A stretch of 44,428 nt of DNA from Rhizosphaericola sp047606825. GTDB lineage: Bacteria; Bacteroidota; Bacteroidia; Chitinophagales; Chitinophagaceae. Below the pieces are notes generated by a model. That model had not been told where the DNA came from. It saw only the letters and a list, made by a program, of their open reading frames with translations, and searched no databases. The DNA is taken from the NCBI GenBank assembly GCA_047606825.1, contig JASGDY010000003.1, positions 1-44,428 on the forward strand, written 5' to 3'. Position 1 is the first letter of the stretch. Every line of letters starts with the position of its first letter. Positions 22,849 through 30,153 of this stretch are shown piece by piece. Made by a program: the position numbers and the translations under genes.

Positions 22849-24798
22849 ATGATTTCCCCGCAGACCATACAACGGATTACCGACAACATCGACATCGTGG
22901 ACGTGATTGGCGAGTTTGTCAAGCTCAAAAAGCGAGGTGCCAACTATATCGGCAACTGCCCTTTCCACGGAGAGAAAACGCCGTCGTTTACGGTGTCGCC
23001 GTCCAAGGAGATTTTCAAATGTTTCGGTTGCGGCAAGAGCGGCAACACGATTACGTTCCTGATGGAGCATGAGCACGTCGGCTATGCCGATGCGCTCAAA
23101 TGGCTGGCAAATCGTTACAATATCGAGGTCGAGGAGACTCAGGTCAGCGACGAAGTGCGTGAGGCACGGCAGTTGGCGGACAGCCTGTACATCGTCAACC
23201 AATATGCGCAAAAGTTTTTTGCCGACCAGTTGAAAGAATCCGAGGACGGCCGCAATATCGGGATGACCTATCTGTACGAACGTGGCTTTACCGACGCCAC
23301 TATCGAAAAGTTCCAGATTGGCTACAATCCACGCGACCGCGACATTTTTTACCGTTCTGCCGTCAAGGACCAATACAATCCGCAGGTATTGCTCAAGACC
23401 GGACTTGTCAGCCAACGCCAGAACGGCGAAATCATTGACAATTACCGGGACCGCATCATTTTTCCCGTGCATAATGTACAGGGAAAAATATTGGGTTTCG
23501 GCGCTCGCGTCATCGGCAAACCGCCAGCCAACGCTCCCAAATACATCAACACGCCGGAAAACGAAATCTACGTCAAAAGTAAAATCCTTTACGGCATCTA
23601 CTTTTCGCGTCAGGCAATCGATCGTCTGGACGAGTGTTACTTGGTCGAGGGTTACACCGATGTCATCAGCCTGTTCCAGGCGGGCGTGGAAAACGTGGTT
23701 TCCAGTGGCGGTACTTCGCTCACGACCGACCAGTTGCGCCTGATCAAGAAATATACCAATAACCTGACTATCATCTACGATGGTGACGCGGCAGGTATCA
23801 AGGCGGCGATGCGCGGTCTGGACATGGCGATCGAGCAAGGTCTGAACGTTCATCTGGTCTTGATCCCGGACAATGAAGACCCCGACAGTTACGTCAAGAA
23901 AGTAGGTGAGGAGGCTTTTCGGCAGTTTGTCGCGGAAAACAGAAAAGACATCATCCTTTTCCAGTTGGATGTCATGCTCAGCGACGCCGGCAACGATGTC
24001 AACAAGAAAAACGACGCGGTCAACCATATCGCCGAAACGCTAAGCAAAATCGACCGTACGGAAGATTTTACCAAGTTGCAGGATTATATCCGCCGCTGTT
24101 CCGACATATTGAAAATCGACGAGGGCGGGCTTACCAACCTTGTCAACAAATACAAACGCGACCGCCTGGAACGCGAAGACCGCCGTGCACAGTCGCAGTC
24201 CAACCGCAGCAACACGGAAACCGAAACGTCTACCGAACAACAGCCGCAGGAATCGCAACCATCGTCAATACTTATCCTCAACAAGGATTTGCCGCAGGAG
24301 AAAAACCTGTTGCGCGTATTGCTGGAATATGGTTTGGAAAACTGGGAAGCGGAACAGACCGTCGCCCAATATATATTTAGCCAAATCGACACTTACCACA
24401 TCAAAGACGAGGCATTGAACAAATTGTACCAAGTCTACCGCCAGGAATACGAGTCGGGCAACCAGCCGACCACCAAAACCCTGCAATACAGCAGCGATGC
24501 GGACGTACAGCAGTTGATTGCCGACATCACGATATTTCCTTACCAGCTTAGTAATCGTTGGGACGAGAAGCTCGGCAATTCCAAACCTGCCGAAAACTAC
24601 CGTTGGCAGGAAGACGTGGAAAAAAGCGTCACCTACTACCTTCTCCATAAAATAATGAACCTTTTGCAGGAAGTGGAAGACAAGCTCAAATCCGAACCTT
24701 TTTCCGAGAACACTTTGACCTACCTAAAAGTCAAACAACACCTCAAAAATGAGCAAAATCGACTGGTGCAGAAGTACGGGACGGTGATAGTTAAGTAA
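22849..24798 (+). CDS. dnaG: DNA primase DnaG, 649 aa
   Basis: It makes RNA primers at the replication fork. Zinc-binding domain: Cys37, His40, Cys58, Cys61 (CPFH...CFGC). RNA-polymerase core with the TOPRIM fold: VEGYTDVISLFQAG carries the catalytic Glu, and IYDGDAAG the metal-binding Asp pair. A helical C-terminal domain for DnaB binding follows a Q/S/E-rich linker (about residues 425-475). The start MISPQTIQRITDNIDIVDVI at 22849 is the conserved one; the frame back to 22744 runs through the cupin 3' end and promoter. Normal length for Bacteroidota. Confidence 0.95.
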   Translation: MISPQTIQRITDNIDIVDVIGEFVKLKKRGANYIGNCPFHGEKTPSFTVSPSKEIFKCFGCGKSGNTITFLMEHEHVGYADALKWLANRYNIEVEETQVSDEVREARQLADSLYIVNQYAQKFFADQLKESEDGRNIGMTYLYERGFTDATIEKFQIGYNPRDRDIFYRSAVKDQYNPQVLLKTGLVSQRQNGEIIDNYRDRIIFPVHNVQGKILGFGARVIGKPPANAPKYINTPENEIYVKSKILYGIYFSRQAIDRLDECYLVEGYTDVISLFQAGVENVVSSGGTSLTTDQLRLIKKYTNNLTIIYDGDAAGIKAAMRGLDMAIEQGLNVHLVLIPDNEDPDSYVKKVGEEAFRQFVAENRKDIILFQLDVMLSDAGNDVNKKNDAVNHIAETLSKIDRTEDFTKLQDYIRRCSDILKIDEGGLTNLVNKYKRDRLEREDRRAQSQSNRSNTETETSTEQQPQESQPSSILILNKDLPQEKNLLRVLLEYGLENWEAEQTVAQYIFSQIDTYHIKDEALNKLYQVYRQEYESGNQPTTKTLQYSSDADVQQLIADITIFPYQLSNRWDEKLGNSKPAENYRWQEDVEKSVTYYLLHKIMNLLQEVEDKLKSEPFSENTLTYLKVKQHLKNEQNRLVQKYGTVIVK

Positions 24799-24813
24799 GT
24801 TGAAAGTGCCCGC

Positions 24814-24839
24814 CGTTGTTGGTGTTGTCACCAACAACG
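24814..24839 (+). terminator. Hairpin after dnaG, REP-like
   Basis: Perfect 11-bp stem CGTTGTTGGTG / CACCAACAACG with a 4-nt loop, 15 nt after the dnaG stop. No clear T-run. Its core resembles the other REP-like hairpins. Confidence 0.5.
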
Positions 24840-25008
24840 ATACAATAAAACACTGCTGCTCTTCAAGCCTTGATATGCAGCAATTCATACAGCCTGTCCT
24901 TGCTGTCGGCCGTCGATTCCTGATGGTCTTTTATGAATCAATTTCCGGATATTCTTTTCAAGTTTTTTTATCCTGACTGTTTTCGTCAGGCACAATTTGC
25001 TCATTTCT

Positions 25009-25227
25009 TTAGATCCCCATTACACCTCTCATTACATCATTGACTGTGCAGTCCAGTATGTGGCAATATGCAACCAATAACTCGGCGGTAATCACGCGTC
25101 TGCCATTTTCTATCTTTGACACGGCTGAGCGTTCGATGCCCAGTGCACCGGCTACCGTTTCTTGTTTTATGTTTTTCCCCCTTCGGATAGCCTGTAGTTT
25201 AGCGCCAATCTGTTTGTTCTTCGTCAT
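25009..25227 (-). CDS. XRE-family transcriptional regulator, single HTH, 72 aa
   Basis: A stand-alone helix-turn-helix of the Cro/CI type: IGAKLQAIRRGKNIKQETVAGALGIERSAVSKIENGRRVI (residues 7-46). The recognition helix is around residues 32-40 and the last helix follows (TAELLVAYCHILDCTVNDVMRG). No sensor or catalytic domain is fused. It is divergent from the bacteriocin-like peptide gene with 308 nt between their starts. A TATCTTTG box lies 40 nt before its ATG. Position makes it a candidate regulator of the peptide locus; no operator pairs could be proven. Confidence 0.85.
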   Translation of the reverse strand: MTKNKQIGAKLQAIRRGKNIKQETVAGALGIERSAVSKIENGRRVITAELLVAYCHILDCTVNDVMRGVMGI

Positions 25228-25267
25228 GGATAGCGATTTTAAACTTTAATCTCCCACTAAGATAATG

Positions 25268-25275
25268 CAAAGATA
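25268..25275 (-). promoter_or_regulatory. -7 box TATCTTTG for the XRE gene
   Basis: Minus-strand TATCTTTG, full TAnnTTTG match, 40 nt before the ATG. The surrounding AT-rich direct repeats (ataatgcaaagataatgataatgg) could be operator sequence. Confidence 0.45.
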
Positions 25276-25342
25276 ATGATAATGGTATTTTGTGACTATT
25301 TTTTTAATGTGCCGAAATAAGCACAATTTTCTTTAATGGAAA

Positions 25343-25375
25343 TTTGGTGCAACTTGTCATTGTATCCTATCTTTA
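25343..25375 (+). promoter_or_regulatory. Promoter of the bacteriocin-like peptide gene (TTTG, 21 nt, TATCTTTA)
   Basis: TTTG at 25343-25346 and TATCTTTA at 25368-25375 are 21 nt apart, the spacing of Bacteroidota -33/-7 promoters; the last base of the -7 box deviates (A for G). Predicted start near 25382, leaving a leader of about 150 nt. Confidence 0.5.
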
Positions 25376-25398
25376 TGTCGCTTTGAGGTTGATAAGCA

Positions 25399-25468
25399 TT
25401 GTGGTTTGCCACCACAAGCGTTTCAAAAACTGTACGCCTGTCGGCTAAACGGGAAACAGTCAGTACAG
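25399..25468 (+). promoter_or_regulatory. Structured 5' leader of the peptide mRNA
   Basis: Two hairpin-forming repeats in the long leader: TTGTGG/CCACAA (25399-25404, 25412-25417) and CTGTAC/GTACAG (25430-25435, 25463-25468). The rest of 25469-25535 ends in an A-rich run before the ATG. No known riboswitch is recognised. Confidence 0.3.
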
Positions 25469-25535
25469 AATGGAGTGGCTGGCCAGGCTGTGCGAAACAG
25501 TATCATTATTTTTAAAAACCAAAAATTAAAACAAA

Positions 25536-25721
25536 ATGAAACAGTTAAGTTTTGAACAGATGGAGAGAATATCAGCAGGTACAAAAGATGGACTTGGAAA
25601 AGGAGTTGGTTGCCTGTTAGAAGGTGCGGCCACTGGTGTGGCTCTCGCCCCTATTCCTTTCTTGGGAATAGCGACTTTTTTGGCATATACCACAGGGTGT
25701 ATCTTACTTGCAAGAGGATAA
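25536..25721 (+). CDS. Bacteriocin-like precursor peptide with double-glycine-type leader, 61 aa
   Basis: The leader MKQLSFEQMERISAG has the Bacteroidota consensus 'K-x-L-S/N-F-E-Q-M-E-x-I' seen before GG-type cleavage sites. Cleavage is expected after Ala14-Gly15, where AG stands for the usual GG. The core (residues 16-61) is small, Gly/Ala-rich and hydrophobic, with KDGLGKGVG near its start, two Cys (26 and 55) and a long membrane-like stretch (GVALAPIPFLGIATFLAY). Net charge is about +1. The two Cys could form one disulfide, which fits the thioredoxin-fold gene in the locus. It is followed by its own terminator and by a C39-peptidase exporter 2 kb downstream. Antimicrobial activity is inference; a signalling peptide is possible. 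Confidence 0.75.
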   Translation: MKQLSFEQMERISAGTKDGLGKGVGCLLEGAATGVALAPIPFLGIATFLAYTTGCILLARG

Positions 25722-25729
25722 TTCTTGTC

Positions 25730-25774
25730 ATAAAAGTCATTAGACAACATCAAATACCGTCTAATGACTTTTAT
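25730..25774 (+). terminator. Strong terminator directly after the peptide gene
   Basis: Perfect 16-bp stem ATAAAAGTCATTAGAC / GTCTAATGACTTTTAT, 13-nt loop, followed by TTGTTTG. It begins 8 nt after the peptide stop, so the peptide can be made in excess over the downstream genes. Confidence 0.8.
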
Positions 25775-25817
25775 TTGTTTGATATTCAATATTTATGTCA
25801 GGAAGTTCATTATAAAT

Positions 25818-25842
25818 AATATATTCATGGGAGCAAGATATA
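25818..25842. repeat. Left arm of a 25-bp inverted repeat flanking the 25943-26428 gene
   Basis: AATATATTC followed by ATGGGAGCAAGATATA. Its reverse complement occurs at 26575-26599 with one mismatch (24/25). The arms enclose 732 bp with one whole gene. Confidence 0.8.
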
Positions 25843-25942
25843 TGACCTATTAAGTTTTCTGAAATGCATAACCGGTAAGGGTTTATATTTCACACATAGG
25901 GCATAATTATCCAAGCGATTAATAAGTATAAAATAAGTGAAT

Positions 25943-26428
25943 ATGTATCCTAATTTACATATAGCATTGAGGTATTTAAAAATTGATCTTTTTATCAAAT
26001 TGTTTGTGTCAAGTATGTTATATAATTACTTGATGCTTAGTCATGATTCTAAGAATATAAATTTTGTAATATCTATTATTGTTTTTATTTTTTTTAATTT
26101 TTATACTTTTAGTTTGATTTTTTTTGTGATTGAAAAATATAAAGAAACAGCTAATAGAGTTCTTAAAGTAATAAGGCTCGATATATTTTATGTGTTTATG
26201 GTTTTTTATACATTGGGGCTTTTGTATTGCTTTAAAGGTAAGATGACTATCTTTTTCGCCGCTGAACTTATATTGTCTTGTATGGCGGTTAATATTATAT
26301 ATATGAAAATTTCAAAATTTAGAACTATGTTAATGACTATTTCAATAAATAATGTAGGTTATTATGTGATTGGCATTATTTTGAATATATTGATTATGTT
26401 AATTATATTATTGTTGAATTTGCAATAA
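25943..26428 (+). CDS. AT-rich multi-TM protein in the bacteriocin locus, immunity candidate, 161 aa
   Basis: No family recognised. Four to five hydrophobic segments (about residues 18-32, 38-62, 82-99, 103-121, 135-159) joined by short basic loops (EKYKETANRVLKVIRLD, KISKFRT). The start is the ATG at 25943; a GTG two codons earlier is also possible. Base composition is far more AT-rich than neighbours (runs of TTT/ATT/ATA codons), a sign of separate origin. It lies between inverted-repeat arms, after the peptide's terminator. Small polytopic membrane proteins next to bacteriocin genes are often immunity proteins; that is inference from place and size only. Confidence 0.6.
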   Translation: MYPNLHIALRYLKIDLFIKLFVSSMLYNYLMLSHDSKNINFVISIIVFIFFNFYTFSLIFFVIEKYKETANRVLKVIRLDIFYVFMVFYTLGLLYCFKGKMTIFFAAELILSCMAVNIIYMKISKFRTMLMTISINNVGYYVIGIILNILIMLIILLLNLQ

Positions 26429-26574
26429 TGCGTTTTGTTAATCTGTATTGATATGTGCTATATGCTGTAAGAAATCGTGATATGTAAAAAATTATTAATC
26501 GTTTAGTAAATTAGTACGTATTTGTAATTCTGAAAGCATTGATAATATTGGTATTCGTAAAATAAAATCCGTAC

Positions 26575-26599
26575 TATATCTTGCTCCCATTAATATATT
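26575..26599. repeat. Right arm of the 25-bp inverted repeat
   Basis: TATATCTTGCTCCCAT followed by TAATATATT; partner of 25818-25842 (24/25 paired). It ends 44 nt before the start of the next gene. Confidence 0.8.
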
Positions 26600-26643
26600 G
26601 TTATTTGTGCTTTGTATTTATTGTCTTATTTGTTTCAATAACA

Positions 26644-27285
26644 ATGAAAGAATTATATGTTTTTAATTTTTGGTATTTGTTTTTGTCGATTGTGTTATTG
26701 TATCTTGTTGTAACATATTTAACCAATACCTATATTTATACCGATTCTTTTTATTATCAGATGCTTTCGGATAAATTTGACTCGGACAGGGTTATGGAAA
26801 TTATCCATTCCCAAGTCCGTTTTCAATATATAGGGTATCTTGTTTTGCCTGTTGTTATCTTGCTTAAGTTGGTGATAATCGCAGGGGTGCTATATATTGG
26901 ATTGTTTTTGTTTGACGGCCATAGTCAATATAAGCATTGCCTTAATGTTGTGTTGGTGGCTGAGCTTGTGTCCGTCGTTGTTGTCATTATTAGGACAGGA
27001 TGGATGCTTGTATATAGACCTCAAAATGCGAACGATATTCAATATTTCAGTCCCCTGTCATTAACGCAACTGCTCAATTTAGACAAGATTCCCAAATATC
27101 TTTTTTATCCCTTGCAACTATGCAATGTATTTGAGGTTGCCTATTGGTTACTATTGGCTTACGGTATCATGGCATTTACCAACTGGAAATTTGGCAAGAG
27201 CATGAGGCTCGTTGCGTCAAGTTATGGTATCGCATTGGCGGTATGGGCTGTCGTTGTCGTATTTATCCAAGTGCAATTTAGCTGA
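26644..27285 (+). CDS. Polytopic membrane protein, uncharacterised Bacteroidota family, 213 aa
   Basis: Five to six TM segments: WYLFLSIVLLYLVVTYL (about residues 9-25), YIGYLVLPVVILLKLVIIAGVLYIGLFLF, LNVVLVAELVSVVVVIIRTGWML, FEVAYWLLLAYGIMAF and a C-terminal helix. It resembles a hypothetical family I remember beside thioredoxin-fold and peptidase-ABC genes in Bacteroidota, with 'ANxYxxTDxFYY' after helix 1 and 'FxPLSLxxLL' before the last helices. The ATG at 26644 (MKELYVFNF) is preferred; a TTG at 26581 would start inside the repeat arm. The stop is 2 nt before the redoxin ATG, so these two are co-transcribed. Role unknown; peptide maturation or immunity are options. Confidence 0.7.
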   Translation: MKELYVFNFWYLFLSIVLLYLVVTYLTNTYIYTDSFYYQMLSDKFDSDRVMEIIHSQVRFQYIGYLVLPVVILLKLVIIAGVLYIGLFLFDGHSQYKHCLNVVLVAELVSVVVVIIRTGWMLVYRPQNANDIQYFSPLSLTQLLNLDKIPKYLFYPLQLCNVFEVAYWLLLAYGIMAFTNWKFGKSMRLVASSYGIALAVWAVVVVFIQVQFS

Positions 27286-27287
27286 CG

Positions 27288-27797
27288 ATGAGAAGATTGT
27301 TGAAATATATATTGTCCATTACGCTATTGCTGCTATTGGGATGGTTAGGTTATAAGATATATGACAAATTGCAAACGCAAAAACAGGCTGCTGCCAATAT
27401 TGCTATTCTACCACAGTTTCGTTTCCAGACCATGGCGCATCAAACATTCAGCAAACAAGCTATTAAAGACACCATGGGGCAGGTTGTAATCATGTTGTTC
27501 AGCCCCGACTGCGAGCATTGCCAATATATGGCGCAGGCGATGGTCAGGCACAAAGAAGCTATTAAGGACGTACAGTTTGTTATGGTCACTCCGTTTGGTG
27601 ACAGTGCGTCGGTAGCGACGTTTGCACATGGCTATCATCTCGACAGCTTGTCCAATGTGCAGTTGTTGCTGGACGGTAAGGTGCAGTTTCCAAGTTTGTT
27701 TGGGTCGTCGCTTGTACCTTCGTTTTATGTCTATAACCACAACCGACTGGTCAAGAGCATCAAAGGCGAAACCAGAATCGAAAACCTCCTCCATTAA
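27288..27797 (+). CDS. Membrane-anchored thioredoxin-fold protein with CEHC motif, 169 aa
   Basis: An N-terminal anchor (residues 5-22) is followed by a periplasmic thioredoxin-like domain: GQVVIMLFSPDCEHCQYMAQAMVRHK with Cys75 and Cys78 (CxxC), DVQFVMVTPFGDS, and the cis-Pro segment SLVPSFYVYNHN. This is the small redoxin form found in Bacteroidota peptide-export clusters. With a two-Cys precursor in the same locus, a role in making or keeping its disulfide state is an attractive guess. It is tightly packed between the membrane protein (2 nt) and the exporter (13 nt). Confidence 0.8.
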   Translation: MRRLLKYILSITLLLLLGWLGYKIYDKLQTQKQAAANIAILPQFRFQTMAHQTFSKQAIKDTMGQVVIMLFSPDCEHCQYMAQAMVRHKEAIKDVQFVMVTPFGDSASVATFAHGYHLDSLSNVQLLLDGKVQFPSLFGSSLVPSFYVYNHNRLVKSIKGETRIENLLH

Positions 27798-27810
27798 AAC
27801 GTATGGTACG

Positions 27811-30021
27811 ATGAATATCAGTAAACGTAACCTTGAAAAAACCATGGTCATGCAACAGGGCGAGAGCGACTGCGGGGTGGCTTGCCTACTGACGATTATC
27901 CAATACTACGGAGGTTATGTGTCTTTGGAAAAACTGCGGGAGTACAGCGGTACTCAGGTAACAGGTACAACACTTTTGGGAATGTACCAGGCGGCGACGG
28001 CAACCGGATTTACTGCCGATGGTTGCGAAGCCGACATGGTCGCCTTGATTAAACATACATCTCCGTTGATTCTTCACGTCGTGGTGGACAATAGCCAGGA
28101 GCATTATGTCGTGTACTTTGGCACGACGCTGCAAGACGACGAACTGAGGTTTGTCATCGGCGACCCCGCAAAGGGTATCGTCTATCTGTCCAAACAAGAA
28201 GTAGAGCGTATCTGGAAGTCCCAGACTTGTCTCACATTGGAGCCCAATGCGCATTTTGTACAGCGAGAAACAATCAGCAAAGACAAAAGAAACTGGTTTT
28301 TGCAGCTTGTCAAGGACGATCAACCGCTGTTGGCGATTGCCGTGGGCTTAGGGATTACGATGGCAGTCCTTGGTGTTACGATGTCCCTGTTTTCCCAAAA
28401 GCTGATCGACGAGGTATTGCCCAAGAAGCAATATACCAAACTCTACGTCGGTTGTGCGTTGGTCTTTGTGCTCCTCCTCGTGCGGGAAGGTGTCAGCTAC
28501 CTGCGCAGCTATTTTTTGCTGCGACAGAGTAAGGATTTCAACAACCGCATCATACAACAGTTTTACATGCATTTACTGCAATTGCCCAAGTCATTTTTCG
28601 ACACACGCAAGACCGGGGAATTTGTCGCGCGGCTCAACGATACGAGCCGCATCCAGAGCGTCATCGGGCAGTTGGTGGGCAATGCCGTCATCAATGGGTT
28701 GGTCACGCTTATTACGTTGGGTTTTCTTTTTGCTTATTCTTGGCAGGTAGCTTTGTTTTGCTTTGTCGTGCTGCCGATTTATTTTTGGTTGATATATCGC
28801 TACAATGCACCGATTGTAAGCGGACAACGCAAAATCATGGCAAGCTACGCCATGAGCGAATCCAACTATATATCTTCCCTCCAAGGCATAGAACCTGTGA
28901 AGAACCACAACAAAATACCGTTGTTTGAAGCAACCAACAAAGCGGTGTATGCAGACTATCAAAACAACATATTCCAGTTTGGACGGTTACAGATACGCCT
29001 TTCGTTTATAGCCAATGGCTGTGGCGTGCTGTTCCTTATGGCAATCATTGTGTATTGTGGCAATGCTGTCCTGCAAGGGCATCTGCAGTCCGGCGAGTTG
29101 ATGGCTATCTTAGGGATGGGTTCCATGTTGCTTCCCTCTGTTGCCAACTTGGCATTGCTGAGCATTCCTATTAACGAGGCAAAGATTGCTTATGACAGGA
29201 TGTATGAGTTCACTGGGATTCCAACGGAAAAAAGTGACGGTGTTACCTTTGCTCAACTCCAGAAATTAGAAATAAAAAACATTGTGTTCCGTTTCGCGGG
29301 GAGATTTCCTTTGTTGAAGAATGTATCGTTTGAAGTGCATAAAGGAGAAATCATCGCACTTATGGGTGAGAACGGATGTGGCAAAAGCACTATTGCCCAA
29401 ATCCTTCAAAAACACTATCAACCTGAATCGGGAGGCATTGTCGTAAACGGCAATGTTTCTCTTGACGACATTGCTTTGTCTGATTGGCGGACAGTCATAG
29501 GCGTAGTCCCTCAGCAAATCCATATTTTCAACGGAACTTTATTGGAAAACATTGCTTTTGACGACGTACAAATCCATCCGGAGAAGGTATTGGCATTCTT
29601 GGAAGAATACGGTTTCATACCTTTTATAGAATCGTTGCCGCAGTCTTACGCTACGCTTGTTGGCGAGGAAGGTATCAATCTTTCGGGTGGACAAAAACAA
29701 TTGGTAGCACTGGCACGTGCGCTGTACCACTGCCCACAGTTGTTGGTTTTGGACGAGGCTAATGCGGCGATGGACAGAAACACCGAGTTGTTTTTTATCC
29801 AACTTCTCCTACAATTGAAGAAACAAGTTGCAGTCATTCTCATCACGCATCGACTTCATGTTCTGCGAGCCATTTGCGACAGGATTTATATTTTGGACAA
29901 AGGGGACATTGCCGTTTCCGGTAGCCACGACCAATTGTTGCAAACCGAAAATTTATATAGCAGCTATTGGCATGATATTCATTTCCCTGTTGGCCCGGAT
30001 ATGCCGACCAACAGGGAGTAA
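27811..30021 (+). CDS. Peptidase-containing ABC exporter (C39 PCAT), 736 aa
   Basis: It cuts the leader from GG-type peptides and exports the core. C39 peptidase domain (about residues 10-135): Q15/Q16, Cys21 (QGESDCGVACL), His98 (EHYVVYFG), Asp118 (IGDPAKG). Six-TM domain (about 165-440). ATPase domain (about 490-725): Walker A GENGCGKST near 519, LSGGQKQ near 623, Walker B LLVLDEA near 643, H-loop ITHRLH near 679. The D-loop reads NAAMD instead of the usual SALD. The start MNISKRN is chosen: the frame upstream overlaps the redoxin gene. No HlyD-type adaptor or outer-membrane partner follows, so the last step out of the cell is not encoded here. Confidence 0.92.
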   Translation: MNISKRNLEKTMVMQQGESDCGVACLLTIIQYYGGYVSLEKLREYSGTQVTGTTLLGMYQAATATGFTADGCEADMVALIKHTSPLILHVVVDNSQEHYVVYFGTTLQDDELRFVIGDPAKGIVYLSKQEVERIWKSQTCLTLEPNAHFVQRETISKDKRNWFLQLVKDDQPLLAIAVGLGITMAVLGVTMSLFSQKLIDEVLPKKQYTKLYVGCALVFVLLLVREGVSYLRSYFLLRQSKDFNNRIIQQFYMHLLQLPKSFFDTRKTGEFVARLNDTSRIQSVIGQLVGNAVINGLVTLITLGFLFAYSWQVALFCFVVLPIYFWLIYRYNAPIVSGQRKIMASYAMSESNYISSLQGIEPVKNHNKIPLFEATNKAVYADYQNNIFQFGRLQIRLSFIANGCGVLFLMAIIVYCGNAVLQGHLQSGELMAILGMGSMLLPSVANLALLSIPINEAKIAYDRMYEFTGIPTEKSDGVTFAQLQKLEIKNIVFRFAGRFPLLKNVSFEVHKGEIIALMGENGCGKSTIAQILQKHYQPESGGIVVNGNVSLDDIALSDWRTVIGVVPQQIHIFNGTLLENIAFDDVQIHPEKVLAFLEEYGFIPFIESLPQSYATLVGEEGINLSGGQKQLVALARALYHCPQLLVLDEANAAMDRNTELFFIQLLLQLKKQVAVILITHRLHVLRAICDRIYILDKGDIAVSGSHDQLLQTENLYSSYWHDIHFPVGPDMPTNRE
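29984..30017. repeat. REP-like hairpin over the 3' end of the exporter gene
   Basis: 10-bp stem TCCCTGTTGG / CCAACAGGGA, 14-nt loop with an inner GGC/GCC pair. It overlaps the last codons (PVGPDMPTNRE), 1 nt before the stop, and may serve as terminator. Similar core to hairpins at 10385, 22375 and 24814. Confidence 0.5.
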
Positions 30022-30153
30022 TGGGTTAACAAGCAGAGCATTTTGGGACAAACATGCTTGACGACATTACTTGCTCTCGTATACGACGGAAAATAGCCGA
30101 CTGTAGGCGGAAATCGGAGGGGTGCCTGTTTTGTGTTCGGCCATTATTTGACA

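Noticed and set aside
22795..24027. 410-codon minus-strand frame over dnaG
   Set aside because: Antisense shadow of the confident dnaG gene; no domain recognised.
25526..25789. 87-codon minus-strand frame opposite the peptide gene
   Set aside because: Shadow of the peptide gene and its terminator hairpin.
26581..26643. Upstream TTG start of the second membrane protein (26581)
   Set aside because: It lies inside the inverted-repeat arm; the ATG at 26644 gives a better N-terminus.
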